DNA from: Allobosea sp.
GTDB lineage: Bacteria > Pseudomonadota > Alphaproteobacteria > Rhizobiales > Beijerinckiaceae
Length of the DNA: 64,000 nt
Assembly: GCA_024231975.1 (NCBI GenBank)
Contig: JAAEQB010000089.1
Span: forward strand, 1 to 64,000
Reading direction: 5' to 3'
This document shows, one piece after another, positions 15,732-24,379 of this stretch. The number at the start of each line of letters is the position of its first letter. Positions within the stretch are counted from its first letter, which is position 1. The notes beneath the pieces were generated by a model that made no database searches, was not told where the DNA came from, and saw only the letters and a list, made by a program, of their open reading frames with translations. The position numbers were made by a program, and so were the translations under genes.

Positions 15732-16686
15732 TGACCAGCACATAATAGAAGGCATTGGGGCTGCCCACCGCCTTGAGAAAGGTCGGATAGCGGTTCTTCG
15801 GAATGGTCTGGCAGCCTGCCGACCAAGTATTGGGTTCGAGCACATTATCCGCCCCGCCGCGGTGGATGTACATGCTCGTCCCCGCCCCCGACGGGTCGAT
15901 CCGGCTCTTGTCGTCCTGGGTGAAGCGGCCGTCGCCATCGGTGTCGCGCTCGGCGACCTGCGTCGCCTTAACCTGGAAGGCCCGATCTCCCAGGAAGCCG
16001 CCCTTCTTCTCGAAATACTGGTAGGTGCCCTCGGTCAGGCGGCCGGCATCCTTGATGCCGTCCTTGTTGATGTCGACGCCGTCGGCCTTGCTGAACTTGA
16101 CCCCCTTGTAGCGTGCGTCGCCGCCACTGGCGCGCTGCGAGTACTGCGCGCCCGGCTCGGTGCAGATCGGGAAGCTCGTGAGTTCGCGGAAGCGCCCCGT
16201 CCGGCGCATCACCACGACGAGGTCGTCATAGGAGCCCTTGCCGCGATTGGCGATCGTGCTGCTTTCCTTGCGCAACGCCAGCAGCACGAGGCGGCCGAAT
16301 CTCTGATCGAAGCGCGCATCGGTGGTGCCGAAGCGCCAGAAGATCGCCGAATAGGAATCGAAGGCCTGCTTCGGCGTGCGGAACTGCGGGCGCTCGGCGG
16401 ATGGACGCCGGAAGCGGGTGTCGAGGACCTCGCCATGGAAGTCGCGCCAGTCGCGCAGGCCTCGCAGCCGCGTCTCGGCAGCCGGACTGAGATGGGCTTC
16501 GACGACGCGCCAGAAGAAGTCCTGCAGGCCGGGCGGCACCGCCTCGACGATGTCGCGCCAGCGCGAGAAGGCAATGACCTTGTCCTGTCGCAGGCAGCGA
16601 TCGAACTGCCGGGCGAAATTGGCGAAATCGAGCTCGGCGAGCTCTGGGCGACGGGCGCTCATGCCTCGCCATCCGATCGTTGGCAT
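15718..16686 (-). CDS. Putative L,D-transpeptidase-like / EF-hand-like protein
   Basis: A 322-residue protein with no confident family. The C-terminal part has MYIHRGG (His275) followed 14 residues later by WSAGCQTIP (Cys292). The order His...Ser-x-Gly-Cys resembles the YkuD L,D-transpeptidase active site, with Ala where His is usual. Before it lie two calcium-loop-like stretches, DINKDGIKDAG and DTDGDGRFTQDD. No signal peptide is visible, although a Met at residue 9 could also start the protein. It overlaps by 14 bases the downstream gene for an exported SH3 protein. Peptidoglycan-related activity is inference from these motifs and the partner. Confidence 0.65.
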   Translation of the reverse strand: MPTIGWRGMSARRPELAELDFANFARQFDRCLRQDKVIAFSRWRDIVEAVPPGLQDFFWRVVEAHLSPAAETRLRGLRDWRDFHGEVLDTRFRRPSAERPQFRTPKQAFDSYSAIFWRFGTTDARFDQRFGRLVLLALRKESSTIANRGKGSYDDLVVVMRRTGRFRELTSFPICTEPGAQYSQRASGGDARYKGVKFSKADGVDINKDGIKDAGRLTEGTYQYFEKKGGFLGDRAFQVKATQVAERDTDGDGRFTQDDKSRIDPSGAGTSMYIHRGGADNVLEPNTWSAGCQTIPKNRYPTFLKAVGSPNAFYYVLVNAAS

Positions 16687-16867
16687 GGATGCATCGAGCC
16701 CTCCACCACAGCGTCATCAGAGCAACCATAGGCCAAGGCCGCCTGAAGGTCAGGCGGCGAGCAGCCGGTCAATCAGCAGCTTGGGAGGATCTGGGGGCTT
16801 TTCGCCAGAGCATTTTCGAGCGAAGTCGGCACCGGTTCGCGTGAAGAAAATGCGATCGACCAGAGAC

Positions 16868-17449
16868 TCAGAGCACCATCGGCAGCACGAAGAAGCCACC
16901 GATCACGACCACCGCCAGCGCCAGCGCCGTCATCGGCAAGTGCTTCTCGATGAAGATGCGGATGTCGTCGCCGTAATAGCGCAGCGCCACCGCGATCATC
17001 GCGAAGAAGGTGACGCGCGAGATCACCATGCCGACCGTGAACTTCCAGATGTCGAAATGCAGGAAGCCGGACATGATCGTGACGATCTTAAACGGGATCG
17101 GGGTCAGGCCCTTGGTCAGCAGCACCCAGAACCAGTAGTCCTGCGAGGTGTGGATCAGGTGGGCCGCCTTCTCCTGCAGGCCGTAGAGGCCGATCAGCCA
17201 GGCGCCGACCGACTCATAGAGCAAGGCGCCGATCGCATAGCCGAGATAGCCGCCGGTGACGGCGCCGAGCGAGCAGACGCCGGCATAGACCCAGGCGCGG
17301 TCGGGCCGGGCGATGCACATCGGGATCAGCAGCGGGAGCGGCGGCAGCGGGCTCACCGAGCTTTCGACGAAGGTGATGGCGAAAAGCAGCCAGGGCGCGG
17401 CAGGGTGGGACGCGTAGGAAACGCACCAGTCGTAAGCACGCTTGAGCAT
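16868..17449 (-). CDS. YqaA-family (DedA/SNARE-associated) membrane protein
   Basis: A 193-residue membrane protein with about five hydrophobic segments. The sequence FAITFVESSVSPLPPLPLLIP and the middle KGLTPIPFKIVTIMSGFLH match the YqaA branch of the DedA/SNARE-associated (VTT) superfamily. DedA relatives act in lipid flipping and membrane homeostasis; the YqaA role is not established. It is a single gene. The 180 bases to the previous minus-strand gene hold no clear feature. Confidence 0.9.
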   Translation of the reverse strand: MLKRAYDWCVSYASHPAAPWLLFAITFVESSVSPLPPLPLLIPMCIARPDRAWVYAGVCSLGAVTGGYLGYAIGALLYESVGAWLIGLYGLQEKAAHLIHTSQDYWFWVLLTKGLTPIPFKIVTIMSGFLHFDIWKFTVGMVISRVTFFAMIAVALRYYGDDIRIFIEKHLPMTALALAVVVIGGFFVLPMVL

Positions 17450-17619
17450 GAAAGGGAAACCGTTCCTCGGTTCTCGCGCCGGTTGCAGGGCTGCCCTGCG
17501 TCCTATGCATTAATTCAATTGTCGCGATCAGGCCACTAATCTCTTGGGCTAGAGTCAACATCGCGACCGGTTCATGGCAAGCCAAAGGCAGCTTGGTCGC
17601 TGCCGCCCGCAAGCGCCCG

Positions 17620-19248
17620 CTACGCCGGCTTCATGCCAGGTTGCCCGGCTTCCACCACGAAGCTCGCCCGGGTCGAGACGGCCGCGCCAGCGACCGTCAC
17701 CTTGTCGAGAACGCGGTAATCCGCCTGCCAGCGATCCTTCGACAGGCTGTGGCGCATATAGCCGCGCTGGTTGTTGAAGAAGCCGATATGCGGGTTCTTC
17801 TTCAGGCCCGCCTGCCCTGCCTTGGTCATGTCGGCGCCGTCGCCGCCCGAGGTGATCGAGGTCGACACGAACTCGACGCCGAGCGTCTTCGATTTCGGAT
17901 CGTCGAAATCGGCCTTGAGCTCGCCGGCCCAGTTCTGGTGGATATCGCCGGTCAGCACCACGGCATTGCCGATGCGGGCGCTCTCCAGCGTGTCGAACAG
18001 CCGCTTGCGCGCCGCGACGGCGCCGTCCCACTTGTCCATGCTGAAGCCGGTCTTCTCGGGGTCCGGATCGCGGTCGTGGCGCATGAGCATGACCTGCTGC
18101 GCCAGCACGTTCCAGCGCGCCTTGGAGGCGCGCAGGCCGTCGCCGAGCCAGGCCTCCTGCTTCTCGCCGAGCATGGTGTTCTCAGGCTTCAGCGCATCGG
18201 CACAGGCCGCGTGCGAGCCGTCGCCGCAGGGCTGGTCGCTGCGGAACTGGCGGGTGTCGAGCACGTCGACCTGGGCGAGGTCGCCGAACCGGAAGCGGCG
18301 ATAGGCCTGGATCCACGGCCCGTTCGGCAGCGAGGTCCGGCGCAGCGGCATATGCTCGTACCAGGCCTGGAAGCCGGCGGCGCGGCGCAGCGCGAAGATC
18401 TCCGGCGGAATCCCCTCCTCCGAGACCATACCGGCGAAGTTGTTGTCGACCTCGTGGTCGTCGAAGGAGACGATCCAGGGCGCCGAGGCATGGGCGAGCT
18501 GGAGGTCGGGATCCATCTTGTAGATGGCGTAGCGCTGGCGATAGTCGGCGAGCGCGTAGATCTCGTCGGGCTCGCCGGGCATCACCCGGGCGACCGGCAG
18601 CGGCCGCTCATTCGGCCTGACCATCCGGTATTCATAGATGTAGTCGCCATAGTGGAAGACGAAGTCGAAGCGCTCCTCGGCGACATGGCGGAAGGCGGTG
18701 AAGAAGCCGTCCTCGTAGCGCTGGCAGCCGAGCACGCCGAAATTGACGCGCTCGATGCCCGCTCCTGCAGACGGCAGCGTCCGGGCCCGGCCGATCATGG
18801 TGCGTTCGCCGCCGCAGCTGAAACGATAGAAATAGTCGCGATTGGGCTCCAGCCCGGCGATCTCGACATGGACAGCATGGCCGAGCTCGGGCCGCGCCAG
18901 CGCCGTGCCACGCTGCATCACCCCGCGCATATTGGCCTCGGTCGCGATCTCGTAGGCGACCTCGACCGCCTTCATCGGCATGCCGCCATTGCGCGCGAGC
19001 GGCAGCGGCGCGAGCTTGGTCCAGATCACGAAGCCGTCGGCGGACGGGTCGCCGGAGGCGATGCCGAGGCCGAACGGATAGGCGGCGAAGACCGGATTGG
19101 CCCAGAGGCGCTGGTCGATGATGCCGCCGCCGGTCAGCAGCAGGCCAGAGGCCGCGAGCCCGGTCAGGAAGCGCCGCCGCGACGGCGTGCCGGCCTCGGT
19201 CAGGAAATCATCGACGCTGAATCGACCGAAGGCGTTGCGGCGGAACAT
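17620..19248 (-). CDS. phoD: Tat-exported alkaline phosphatase D (PhoD) family protein
   Basis: A 542-residue metallophosphoesterase of the PhoD type, which hydrolyses phosphomono- or diesters outside the cytoplasm using Fe/Ca. The N-terminus carries a twin-arginine signal (SRRRFLTGLAASGLLLTGG, about residues 23-41). The N-terminal beta domain has GIASGDPSADGFVIWTKLAP. The metal core shows FGVLGCQRY, FHYGDYIYEY, SFDDHEVDNNF and VVLTGDIHQNW, each a known PhoD block. Length is normal. It is monocistronic on this view; a valS gene ends 70 bases from its start. Phosphate regulation is likely from family knowledge, but no clear Pho box was found. Confidence 0.95.
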   Translation of the reverse strand: MFRRNAFGRFSVDDFLTEAGTPSRRRFLTGLAASGLLLTGGGIIDQRLWANPVFAAYPFGLGIASGDPSADGFVIWTKLAPLPLARNGGMPMKAVEVAYEIATEANMRGVMQRGTALARPELGHAVHVEIAGLEPNRDYFYRFSCGGERTMIGRARTLPSAGAGIERVNFGVLGCQRYEDGFFTAFRHVAEERFDFVFHYGDYIYEYRMVRPNERPLPVARVMPGEPDEIYALADYRQRYAIYKMDPDLQLAHASAPWIVSFDDHEVDNNFAGMVSEEGIPPEIFALRRAAGFQAWYEHMPLRRTSLPNGPWIQAYRRFRFGDLAQVDVLDTRQFRSDQPCGDGSHAACADALKPENTMLGEKQEAWLGDGLRASKARWNVLAQQVMLMRHDRDPDPEKTGFSMDKWDGAVAARKRLFDTLESARIGNAVVLTGDIHQNWAGELKADFDDPKSKTLGVEFVSTSITSGGDGADMTKAGQAGLKKNPHIGFFNNQRGYMRHSLSKDRWQADYRVLDKVTVAGAAVSTRASFVVEAGQPGMKPA

Positions 19249-19317
19249 GGCAGGGCTCCAGGCTCATTGCCTGGAACCATACCAAGTTTCACCTGACGCG
19301 CACGTGACAGGAACGGC

Positions 19318-22146
19318 TCAGGCGAGCCGCTCCAGCGCCTCAGCGATCTTCAGCTTGCGCGCCTCGGCCGCCGCCTTGCGCTCGCGATTCTCCTCGACGA
19401 TCTCCTCCGGCGCACGCGCCATGAAATCGGGATTGCCGAGCTTGCGCTCGACCGCGGCGATGTCCTGGTCGAGCTTGCCGAGTTCCTTGGCGAGACGGCC
19501 GCGCTCAGCATCGAGATCGATGATCCCCGCCAGCGGCAGCGCCGCGACCTCGCCGCGCACGATGATCTGCGCCGACTGGCCGGGCGCCTCATCGGCGAAC
19601 TCGATCGCGGAGAGCCGCGCCAGCCGCTCGATCATCGGCGCCCAGGCCTCGACCGCCGCCTTGGTCGCAGCGCTCGCCTTGACCAGCACCAGCGGCACCT
19701 GCGTCCCACCCGGCACATTGGTCTCCGAGCGGATCGAGCGGATGTCGGAGATGAGGTCGACGACGAAGCCGATCTCGGCCTCCGCCGTCTCGTCGACCAG
19801 AGCGGAGAGCTCCGGCCAACGGGTGAGGCAGACCAGCCCCGCCTCCCCGGCCGGCACGACGCGCGCCGCGCCGGCATTGGCCTTCTGCACCCAGAGCTCC
19901 TCGGTCAGGAACGGCATGAACGGGTGCAGCAGCTGGCAGATCAGGTCGATGACATGGGCGACCGTCGCCTGCGTCTCCGTACGTGCAGCAGTCCCGGCCG
20001 CGTCGAGTTCCTCGGCCTGCAGCACCGGCTTCGACAGTTCGAGATACCAGTCGCAGAACTGGCCCCAGACGAAGCGATAGGCCGCATCCGCCGCCTCGTT
20101 GAACTTGAACTCGGCGATGCCGGCGGCGACCGCATCGGCCGCGCGCGCCGCCTCCGACAGGATCCAGCGGTTCAGCGGCAGCTTGACCGTGGCCGGATCG
20201 AAGCCTTCGGCCCGCAGGCAGCCATTGATCTCAGCGAAGCGGGCCGCGTTCCAGATCTTGGTCGCGAAGTTGCGGTAGCCCTCGACGCGCGAGGTCGCGA
20301 GCTTGATGTCGCGCCCCTGCGCCGCCATCGCCGCGAAGGTGAAGCGCAGCGCATCGGCGCCATAGGTGTCGATCAGCACCAGCGGGTCGATGACGTTGCC
20401 TTTCGACTTCGACATCTTCGCGCCCTTCTCGTCGCGAACCATCGCGTGGAGATAGACGTCGCGGAACGGCACCTCGTCCATGAAGTTGAGGCCCATCATC
20501 ATCATCCGGGCGACCCAGAAGAAGATGATGTCGAAGCCGGTGACCAGCGTCGCGGTCGGGTAGTAGCGCTTGAGCTCGGGCGTCTCCTCCGGCCAGCCCA
20601 GGGTCGAGAACGGCCACAGCGCCGAGGAGAACCAGGTGTCGAGCACGTCCTCGTCGCGCTTGAGCTCGACCGGCCCGCCATAGTGGGCCAGCGCCAGCGC
20701 CTGCGCACCGGCCTCCGACTCGGCGACGAAGCATTCGCCGTCCGGCCCGTACCAGGCCGGGATCTGGTGGCCCCACCAGAGCTGGCGCGAGACGCACCAG
20801 GGCTCGATGTTCTCGAGCCAGTCATTGTAGGTCTTGGTCCAGCTTTCCGGCGTGATCCGGGTCTTGCCGTCCTTGACCGCCGCGAGCGCGCGCTGCGCCA
20901 GCGGCTGGACGTCGACATACCACTGGTCGGTCAGCCAGGGCTCGATCACGACGTCCGAGCGGTCGCCATGCGGCACGGTGTGGGTGTTCGGCTCGACCTT
21001 GCGCAGCAGCCCGCGCGCCGCCATCAGCCCGACCACGGCCTTGCGGGCGGCGAAGCGGTCGAGACCGTCGAGCGCCAGCGTCTCGGCCTCGGGCGCAGCG
21101 CCTTCCAGGAAGTCGGTATTGTCCTGAATCAGGATGCGAGCTTCCCCGTCCAGGATATTGACGACCCTGAGGGAATTGCGCTTGCCGACATCAAAATCGT
21201 TGAAGTCGTGCGCCGGGGTGATCTTGACTGCGCCGGTGCCCTTCTCCGGATCGGCATAGTCGTCGCCGAAGATCGGGATGACGCGGCCGACCAGCGGCAG
21301 GACGGCGTTCCTGCCGATCAGCCCCTTGAGCTTGTCGTTCTCCGGATGCACCGCGACGCCGGTATCGCCCAGCATCGTCTCCGGCCGGGTCGTGGCGACG
21401 GTGATGTAGGTCGAAGCGTCCTCCGGATCGTAGGCGACGCCCTCGATCGGATAGTCGAAATAATAGAGATGGCCGTTCGGATCCTTGGCCAGCGCCTTCT
21501 CCAGCTTGGCGGCGTCGAACGCCTCCTCGCCGCCGCGTTGCCATTTGAACGAGCCGGTCTTCTCCAGCTGCAGCACCTCGATGTCGGAGATCGCGGTCTG
21601 GAACTTCGGGTCCCAGTTCACCAGCCGCTTGGCGCGGTAGATCAGCCCCTGCTTGTGCAAGCCGACAAAGACCTTGAGGACGGCGGCCGAGAGCCCCTCG
21701 TCCATGGTGAAGCGCTCGCGCGACCAGTCGCAGGAGGCGCCGAGACGCTTGAGCTGGTTGACGATCGTCCCGCCCGACTCGTCCTTCCACTTCCAGACTT
21801 CGGCCAGGAAGGCCTCGCGGCCCATCGTCCGCCGGTCGGTCTTGTTCTCGGCCGCGAGCTTGCGCTCGACCACCATCTGCGTCGCGATGCCGGCATGGTC
21901 GGTGCCCGGCTGCCAGAGCACGTCCTTGCCGCGCAGGCGCTCGAAGCGGCAGAGCACGTCCTGCAGCGTGTTGTTGAGCGCATGGCCCATATGCAGCGAG
22001 CCGGTGACGTTCGGCGGTGGAATCACGATGCAATAGGGCTCGGCCCCGGGGGCAGCCCCGCGCCCTGCCTTGAAGGCATCCGCCTCCTCCCAGGCCTTGT
22101 TGATGCGCGCCTCGACGGAGGCCGGCTCGAATGTCTTGTCCATCAT
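19318..22146 (-). CDS. valS: Valyl-tRNA synthetase
   Basis: ValS attaches valine to tRNA-Val in the cytoplasm and edits mischarged threonine. The ~942-residue product has the class I HIGH motif in PPNVTGSLHMGHALNN (about residue 45), the CP1 editing domain (TTRPETMLGDTGVAVHP), the KMSKS motif in GAKMSKSKGNVIDP, and the C-terminal ValS coiled coil rich in Lys, Glu and Arg. The start is one of two adjacent ATGs at 22146 or 22143 (MMDKTFEPAS); the sequence further upstream looks non-coding. In related genomes popZ usually precedes valS directly. Here a dps/PPOX block lies between. Confidence 0.97.
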   Translation of the reverse strand: MMDKTFEPASVEARINKAWEEADAFKAGRGAAPGAEPYCIVIPPPNVTGSLHMGHALNNTLQDVLCRFERLRGKDVLWQPGTDHAGIATQMVVERKLAAENKTDRRTMGREAFLAEVWKWKDESGGTIVNQLKRLGASCDWSRERFTMDEGLSAAVLKVFVGLHKQGLIYRAKRLVNWDPKFQTAISDIEVLQLEKTGSFKWQRGGEEAFDAAKLEKALAKDPNGHLYYFDYPIEGVAYDPEDASTYITVATTRPETMLGDTGVAVHPENDKLKGLIGRNAVLPLVGRVIPIFGDDYADPEKGTGAVKITPAHDFNDFDVGKRNSLRVVNILDGEARILIQDNTDFLEGAAPEAETLALDGLDRFAARKAVVGLMAARGLLRKVEPNTHTVPHGDRSDVVIEPWLTDQWYVDVQPLAQRALAAVKDGKTRITPESWTKTYNDWLENIEPWCVSRQLWWGHQIPAWYGPDGECFVAESEAGAQALALAHYGGPVELKRDEDVLDTWFSSALWPFSTLGWPEETPELKRYYPTATLVTGFDIIFFWVARMMMMGLNFMDEVPFRDVYLHAMVRDEKGAKMSKSKGNVIDPLVLIDTYGADALRFTFAAMAAQGRDIKLATSRVEGYRNFATKIWNAARFAEINGCLRAEGFDPATVKLPLNRWILSEAARAADAVAAGIAEFKFNEAADAAYRFVWGQFCDWYLELSKPVLQAEELDAAGTAARTETQATVAHVIDLICQLLHPFMPFLTEELWVQKANAGAARVVPAGEAGLVCLTRWPELSALVDETAEAEIGFVVDLISDIRSIRSETNVPGGTQVPLVLVKASAATKAAVEAWAPMIERLARLSAIEFADEAPGQSAQIIVRGEVAALPLAGIIDLDAERGRLAKELGKLDQDIAAVERKLGNPDFMARAPEEIVEENRERKAAAEARKLKIAEALERLA

Positions 22147-22280
22147 CGCTCTGCTCGAACGCCAAACGGCCGGGGAACCTGCCCCGGCCGCGAAAACGAA
22201 AGCCAAAAGGTCTGCGATCTTAAGAGCGCACCGACGGGCGTCCCGTCAACGATTTCGATGCATGGCGGCCCTGTCGACGT

Positions 22281-22760
22281 TCAGGCGGCGCTCGATTGCA
22301 GGAACCACAGGGCCTTGTCGAGGCTCTGCGAGTAGGCGGTGAGCAGATCGGCGGTGCCGGCATCGCCCGCCTCGTCGGTCTTGTCGATGGCATCGCGAAC
22401 GCTGTTCGCCGCGCCGGCGTAGCGCTCGATCAGCGCGTCGAGATGGTCCTTCACCGCGACGATGTCCGTCGGATAGGGCTTGAGGCCACTGCCCGACGCC
22501 ACCGTCTGGGTCGTGCCGAGCGCCGTGCCACCCAGCTGGGCCACACGCTCAGCGACGGTGTCGACATGCTCGTCCAGTTCCTTGCGGAAGCCGTCGAGCA
22601 TCAGATGCACGCCGATGAAGCCGGGGCCTTTCAGGTTCCAGTGCGCCTGCTTGGTGGCGAGCGCCAGATCGATACCGTCCTGGAGGCGCTCGTTCAGAAT
22701 GGCGATCACTTCGTTCTTGGCGTTCGACGGCAGGTCGATCCGCGAGGCGGGCTTCTTCAT
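22281..22760 (-). CDS. dps: Dps ferritin-like DNA-protection protein
   Basis: A 159-residue Dps dodecamer subunit that oxidises iron with H2O2 and shields DNA in stress. The ferroxidase residues are visible in KQAHWNLKGPGFIGVHLMLD and the FRKELDEHVDTVAERV helix (His, Asp, Glu). Length is typical. The ATG at 22760 is preceded by GTGTCCCC, a weak ribosome site. Further upstream on the minus strand is a perfect GGAAC-N16-CGTT promoter (22811-22835), implying control by the EcfG general stress sigma factor. It is divergent from the PPOX gene, which has a similar promoter. Confidence 0.95.
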   Translation of the reverse strand: MKKPASRIDLPSNAKNEVIAILNERLQDGIDLALATKQAHWNLKGPGFIGVHLMLDGFRKELDEHVDTVAERVAQLGGTALGTTQTVASGSGLKPYPTDIVAVKDHLDALIERYAGAANSVRDAIDKTDEAGDAGTADLLTAYSQSLDKALWFLQSSAA

Positions 22761-22810
22761 GGGGACACTCCAGGCCAGGCGCACGTGTATCGGCGCCGTA
22801 TGGCTTCTCG

Positions 22811-22835
22811 AACGCGGCGCTCGCCCAAGCGTTCC
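22811..22835 (-). promoter_or_regulatory. EcfG-type stress promoter for dps
   Basis: Read on the minus strand, GGAAC (22835-22831) is followed by 16 bases and CGTT (22814-22811). This is the exact consensus of general-stress EcfG/RpoE2 promoters in alphaproteobacteria. It lies about 50 bases upstream of the dps start codon. Confidence 0.75.
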
Positions 22836-22838
22836 GTG

Positions 22839-22863
22839 GGAACAGTCCGGCCCGACGCCAGTT
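22839..22863 (+). promoter_or_regulatory. EcfG-type stress promoter for the PPOX gene
   Basis: GGAAC (22839-22843), 17 bases, then GTT (22861-22863), equivalent to GGAAC-N16-xGTT. It lies about 27 bases upstream of the ATG of the divergent PPOX gene and three bases from the dps promoter's -35, so the two promoters are back to back. Confidence 0.65.
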
Positions 22864-22890
22864 GGAACAAGACCGCAAAAGGAGGCCGCA

Positions 22891-23376
22891 ATGACCAGGA
22901 AGACCGACCAGGACCGCGCCTGGGAGCTGATCGAGGAGATCGGCCTGTGCATGCTCGTCAGCCATGACGGCAATGGCGACCAGCTGCGCGCTCGCCCGAT
23001 GAGCGCCCATGCCCGCCGCGACGAGGATGCGATCTATTTCCTCACCGATCTGCGTTCCCACAAGGATGACGAGATCGAGATCAACGAGAATGTCTGCCTC
23101 TGCTTCAGCGACAACGGCTCGTACAAATACGCCTCGGTCACCGGCACGGCAAACCTGCTCGACGACCGCCTCCGCGTCGCCGAGCTCTGGTCGCCGGCGG
23201 CACGCGCCTTCTGGGAAAGCAAGGACGACCCGAACATCCGCATCCTCAAGGTGCGTCCCAGCCTGGCCGAGTTCTGGGACAGTCCCGGCAAGATCGTGAC
23301 ATCCGTGAAGATGGCGGCTGCCGCGATCACGGGCTCACGGCCCGACCTCGGCAGCAACCGCAAAGTCCTGCTCTGA
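22891..23376 (+). CDS. General stress PPOX-fold flavoprotein
   Basis: A 161-residue protein of the general-stress-protein-26-like pyridoxamine 5'-phosphate oxidase group. It contains CMLVSHDGNGDQLRARPMSA and the DAIYFLTDLRSHKDDEIEIN block, common to this family. Homologues bind FMN/FAD and are induced by stress; the reaction is unknown. The ATG follows a strong AAAAGGAGG ribosome site at about 22877-22885 and an EcfG-type promoter further upstream. It is divergent from dps. A small gene begins ten bases after its stop, probably in the same operon. Confidence 0.92.
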   Translation: MTRKTDQDRAWELIEEIGLCMLVSHDGNGDQLRARPMSAHARRDEDAIYFLTDLRSHKDDEIEINENVCLCFSDNGSYKYASVTGTANLLDDRLRVAELWSPAARAFWESKDDPNIRILKVRPSLAEFWDSPGKIVTSVKMAAAAITGSRPDLGSNRKVLL

Positions 23377-23386
23377 GGGGGCGACG

Positions 23387-23599
23387 ATGAGACTGCTCGT
23401 TCATCTCGTCGGCGCCTGGGTCGCCTCGGAAGCGGCGTCCGGCCGCTATCCCCGGCCGCTGTCGCTGGGATTGCAGCTGCTGGTCTCGCGCCTCGGTCCG
23501 CAGACAGCGCTGATGGCGCTCGCTGGCTACGCGATCCAGAGTCTCAATGAAGGTGGAGCCTTCGGGCCGCCCCGGACACAGCGCCGGCGGCGGCGCTGA
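23387..23599 (+). CDS. Small hypothetical protein downstream of the stress PPOX gene
   Basis: A 70-residue protein starting MRLLVHLVGAWVASEAASG. It has one moderately hydrophobic central segment (LQLLVSRLGPQTALMALAGY) and a very basic end (RTQRRRRR). The ATG is preceded by GGGGGCGACG, an acceptable ribosome site, only ten bases after the PPOX stop, which supports co-expression under the stress promoter. No family is recognised. Its stop lies a few bases from the stop of the convergent popZ gene. Confidence 0.55.
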   Translation: MRLLVHLVGAWVASEAASGRYPRPLSLGLQLLVSRLGPQTALMALAGYAIQSLNEGGAFGPPRTQRRRRR

Positions 23600-23605
23600 A
23601 AACGC

Positions 23606-24211
23606 TCAGCGTCGCCCGCCGCGGGCGACGCGCTCGATCTCGGCCCGGACCAGCCGCTCGACCATGGCCGGCAGGTTGTCGTCGAGCCAGGTCTTGAGCA
23701 TCGGCTTGAGCATCTCCTTCACCAGATCCTCCAGCGTGCGCGCATTGTTGCTCAGCACGGTGTTGGCGAGCGCGCCGAAGGCGTTATGCACGGCGGCGCC
23801 GGTCTGGTCCGAGATCAGCGCCGTCATGTCCATCGGCGGCGCGGGTTGCGGCTGGATCGGGGGCGGCACGAAGGCCTGGGGCTGCGGTGGCTCTGGCTGG
23901 GGTTGAGGCTCTGGCTCCGGCGCCGCGGCCTGCGGCTCGGCGAACTCGACATCGTCAGCCGGGGCGGCCGCGACGGGTGCGGGCGGCTCCTCGACGATGC
24001 GCTCGGCCTCGGCGCCGAGGTCGAGCACGTCGTCCTCGATCAGTTCCGGCTCTGGCTCCGGCTCCGGCGCAGGCAGAGGCGCCAGCGCTACCGGCTCGGG
24101 AGCGGCCTCCTCCGGCGGCGCGGCAGGCTTCTCGTCATCGGCGATGATCCGCCGGATGGAGGCGAGAATCTCCTCCATCGAAGGTTCATTGGCCTTGGGC
24201 TGCGCGCTCAT
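23606..24211 (-). CDS. popZ: PopZ-like polar organising protein (DUF2497)
   Basis: A 201-residue acidic, Pro/Glu-rich protein. The N-terminal motif EPSMEEILASIRRIIADDE and the C-terminal helical block (LVKEMLKPMLKTWLDDNLPAMVERLVRAEIERVARG) define the DUF2497/PopZ family. PopZ self-assembles at cell poles and anchors chromosome-partition and cell-cycle proteins in Caulobacter and rhizobia. The disordered middle (about residues 30-125), rich in PEPEPEP, fits the known architecture. The Met at 24211 is the natural start; upstream codons are not family-like. It lies downstream of tolC on the same strand. Confidence 0.93.
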   Translation of the reverse strand: MSAQPKANEPSMEEILASIRRIIADDEKPAAPPEEAAPEPVALAPLPAPEPEPEPELIEDDVLDLGAEAERIVEEPPAPVAAAPADDVEFAEPQAAAPEPEPQPQPEPPQPQAFVPPPIQPQPAPPMDMTALISDQTGAAVHNAFGALANTVLSNNARTLEDLVKEMLKPMLKTWLDDNLPAMVERLVRAEIERVARGGRR

Positions 24212-24379
24212 GCTGATTCCGGTCACTCGACGCAAGAGACGCCTAAGGAATCAGTGCGCCCCGCTGCATGAGTATTTCACCGGGAAAGCGGCAGGCAAGG
24301 CAACTGGAGGCCGGCCCACAGGAGAAATCCGGAGTGTTGCGCCGGCGCTGCGGCGCGCCGGCTCAGATGAGCATGAGGC

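Noticed and set aside
17593..19296. Open frame of 567 codons antisense to phoD
   Set aside because: The phoD frame has a Tat signal and all metal-binding blocks; the plus frame is His/Arg/Gly-rich and has no domain.
19924..22335. Open frame of 803 codons antisense to valS
   Set aside because: valS is certain. The opposite frame is a long shadow caused by GC bias.
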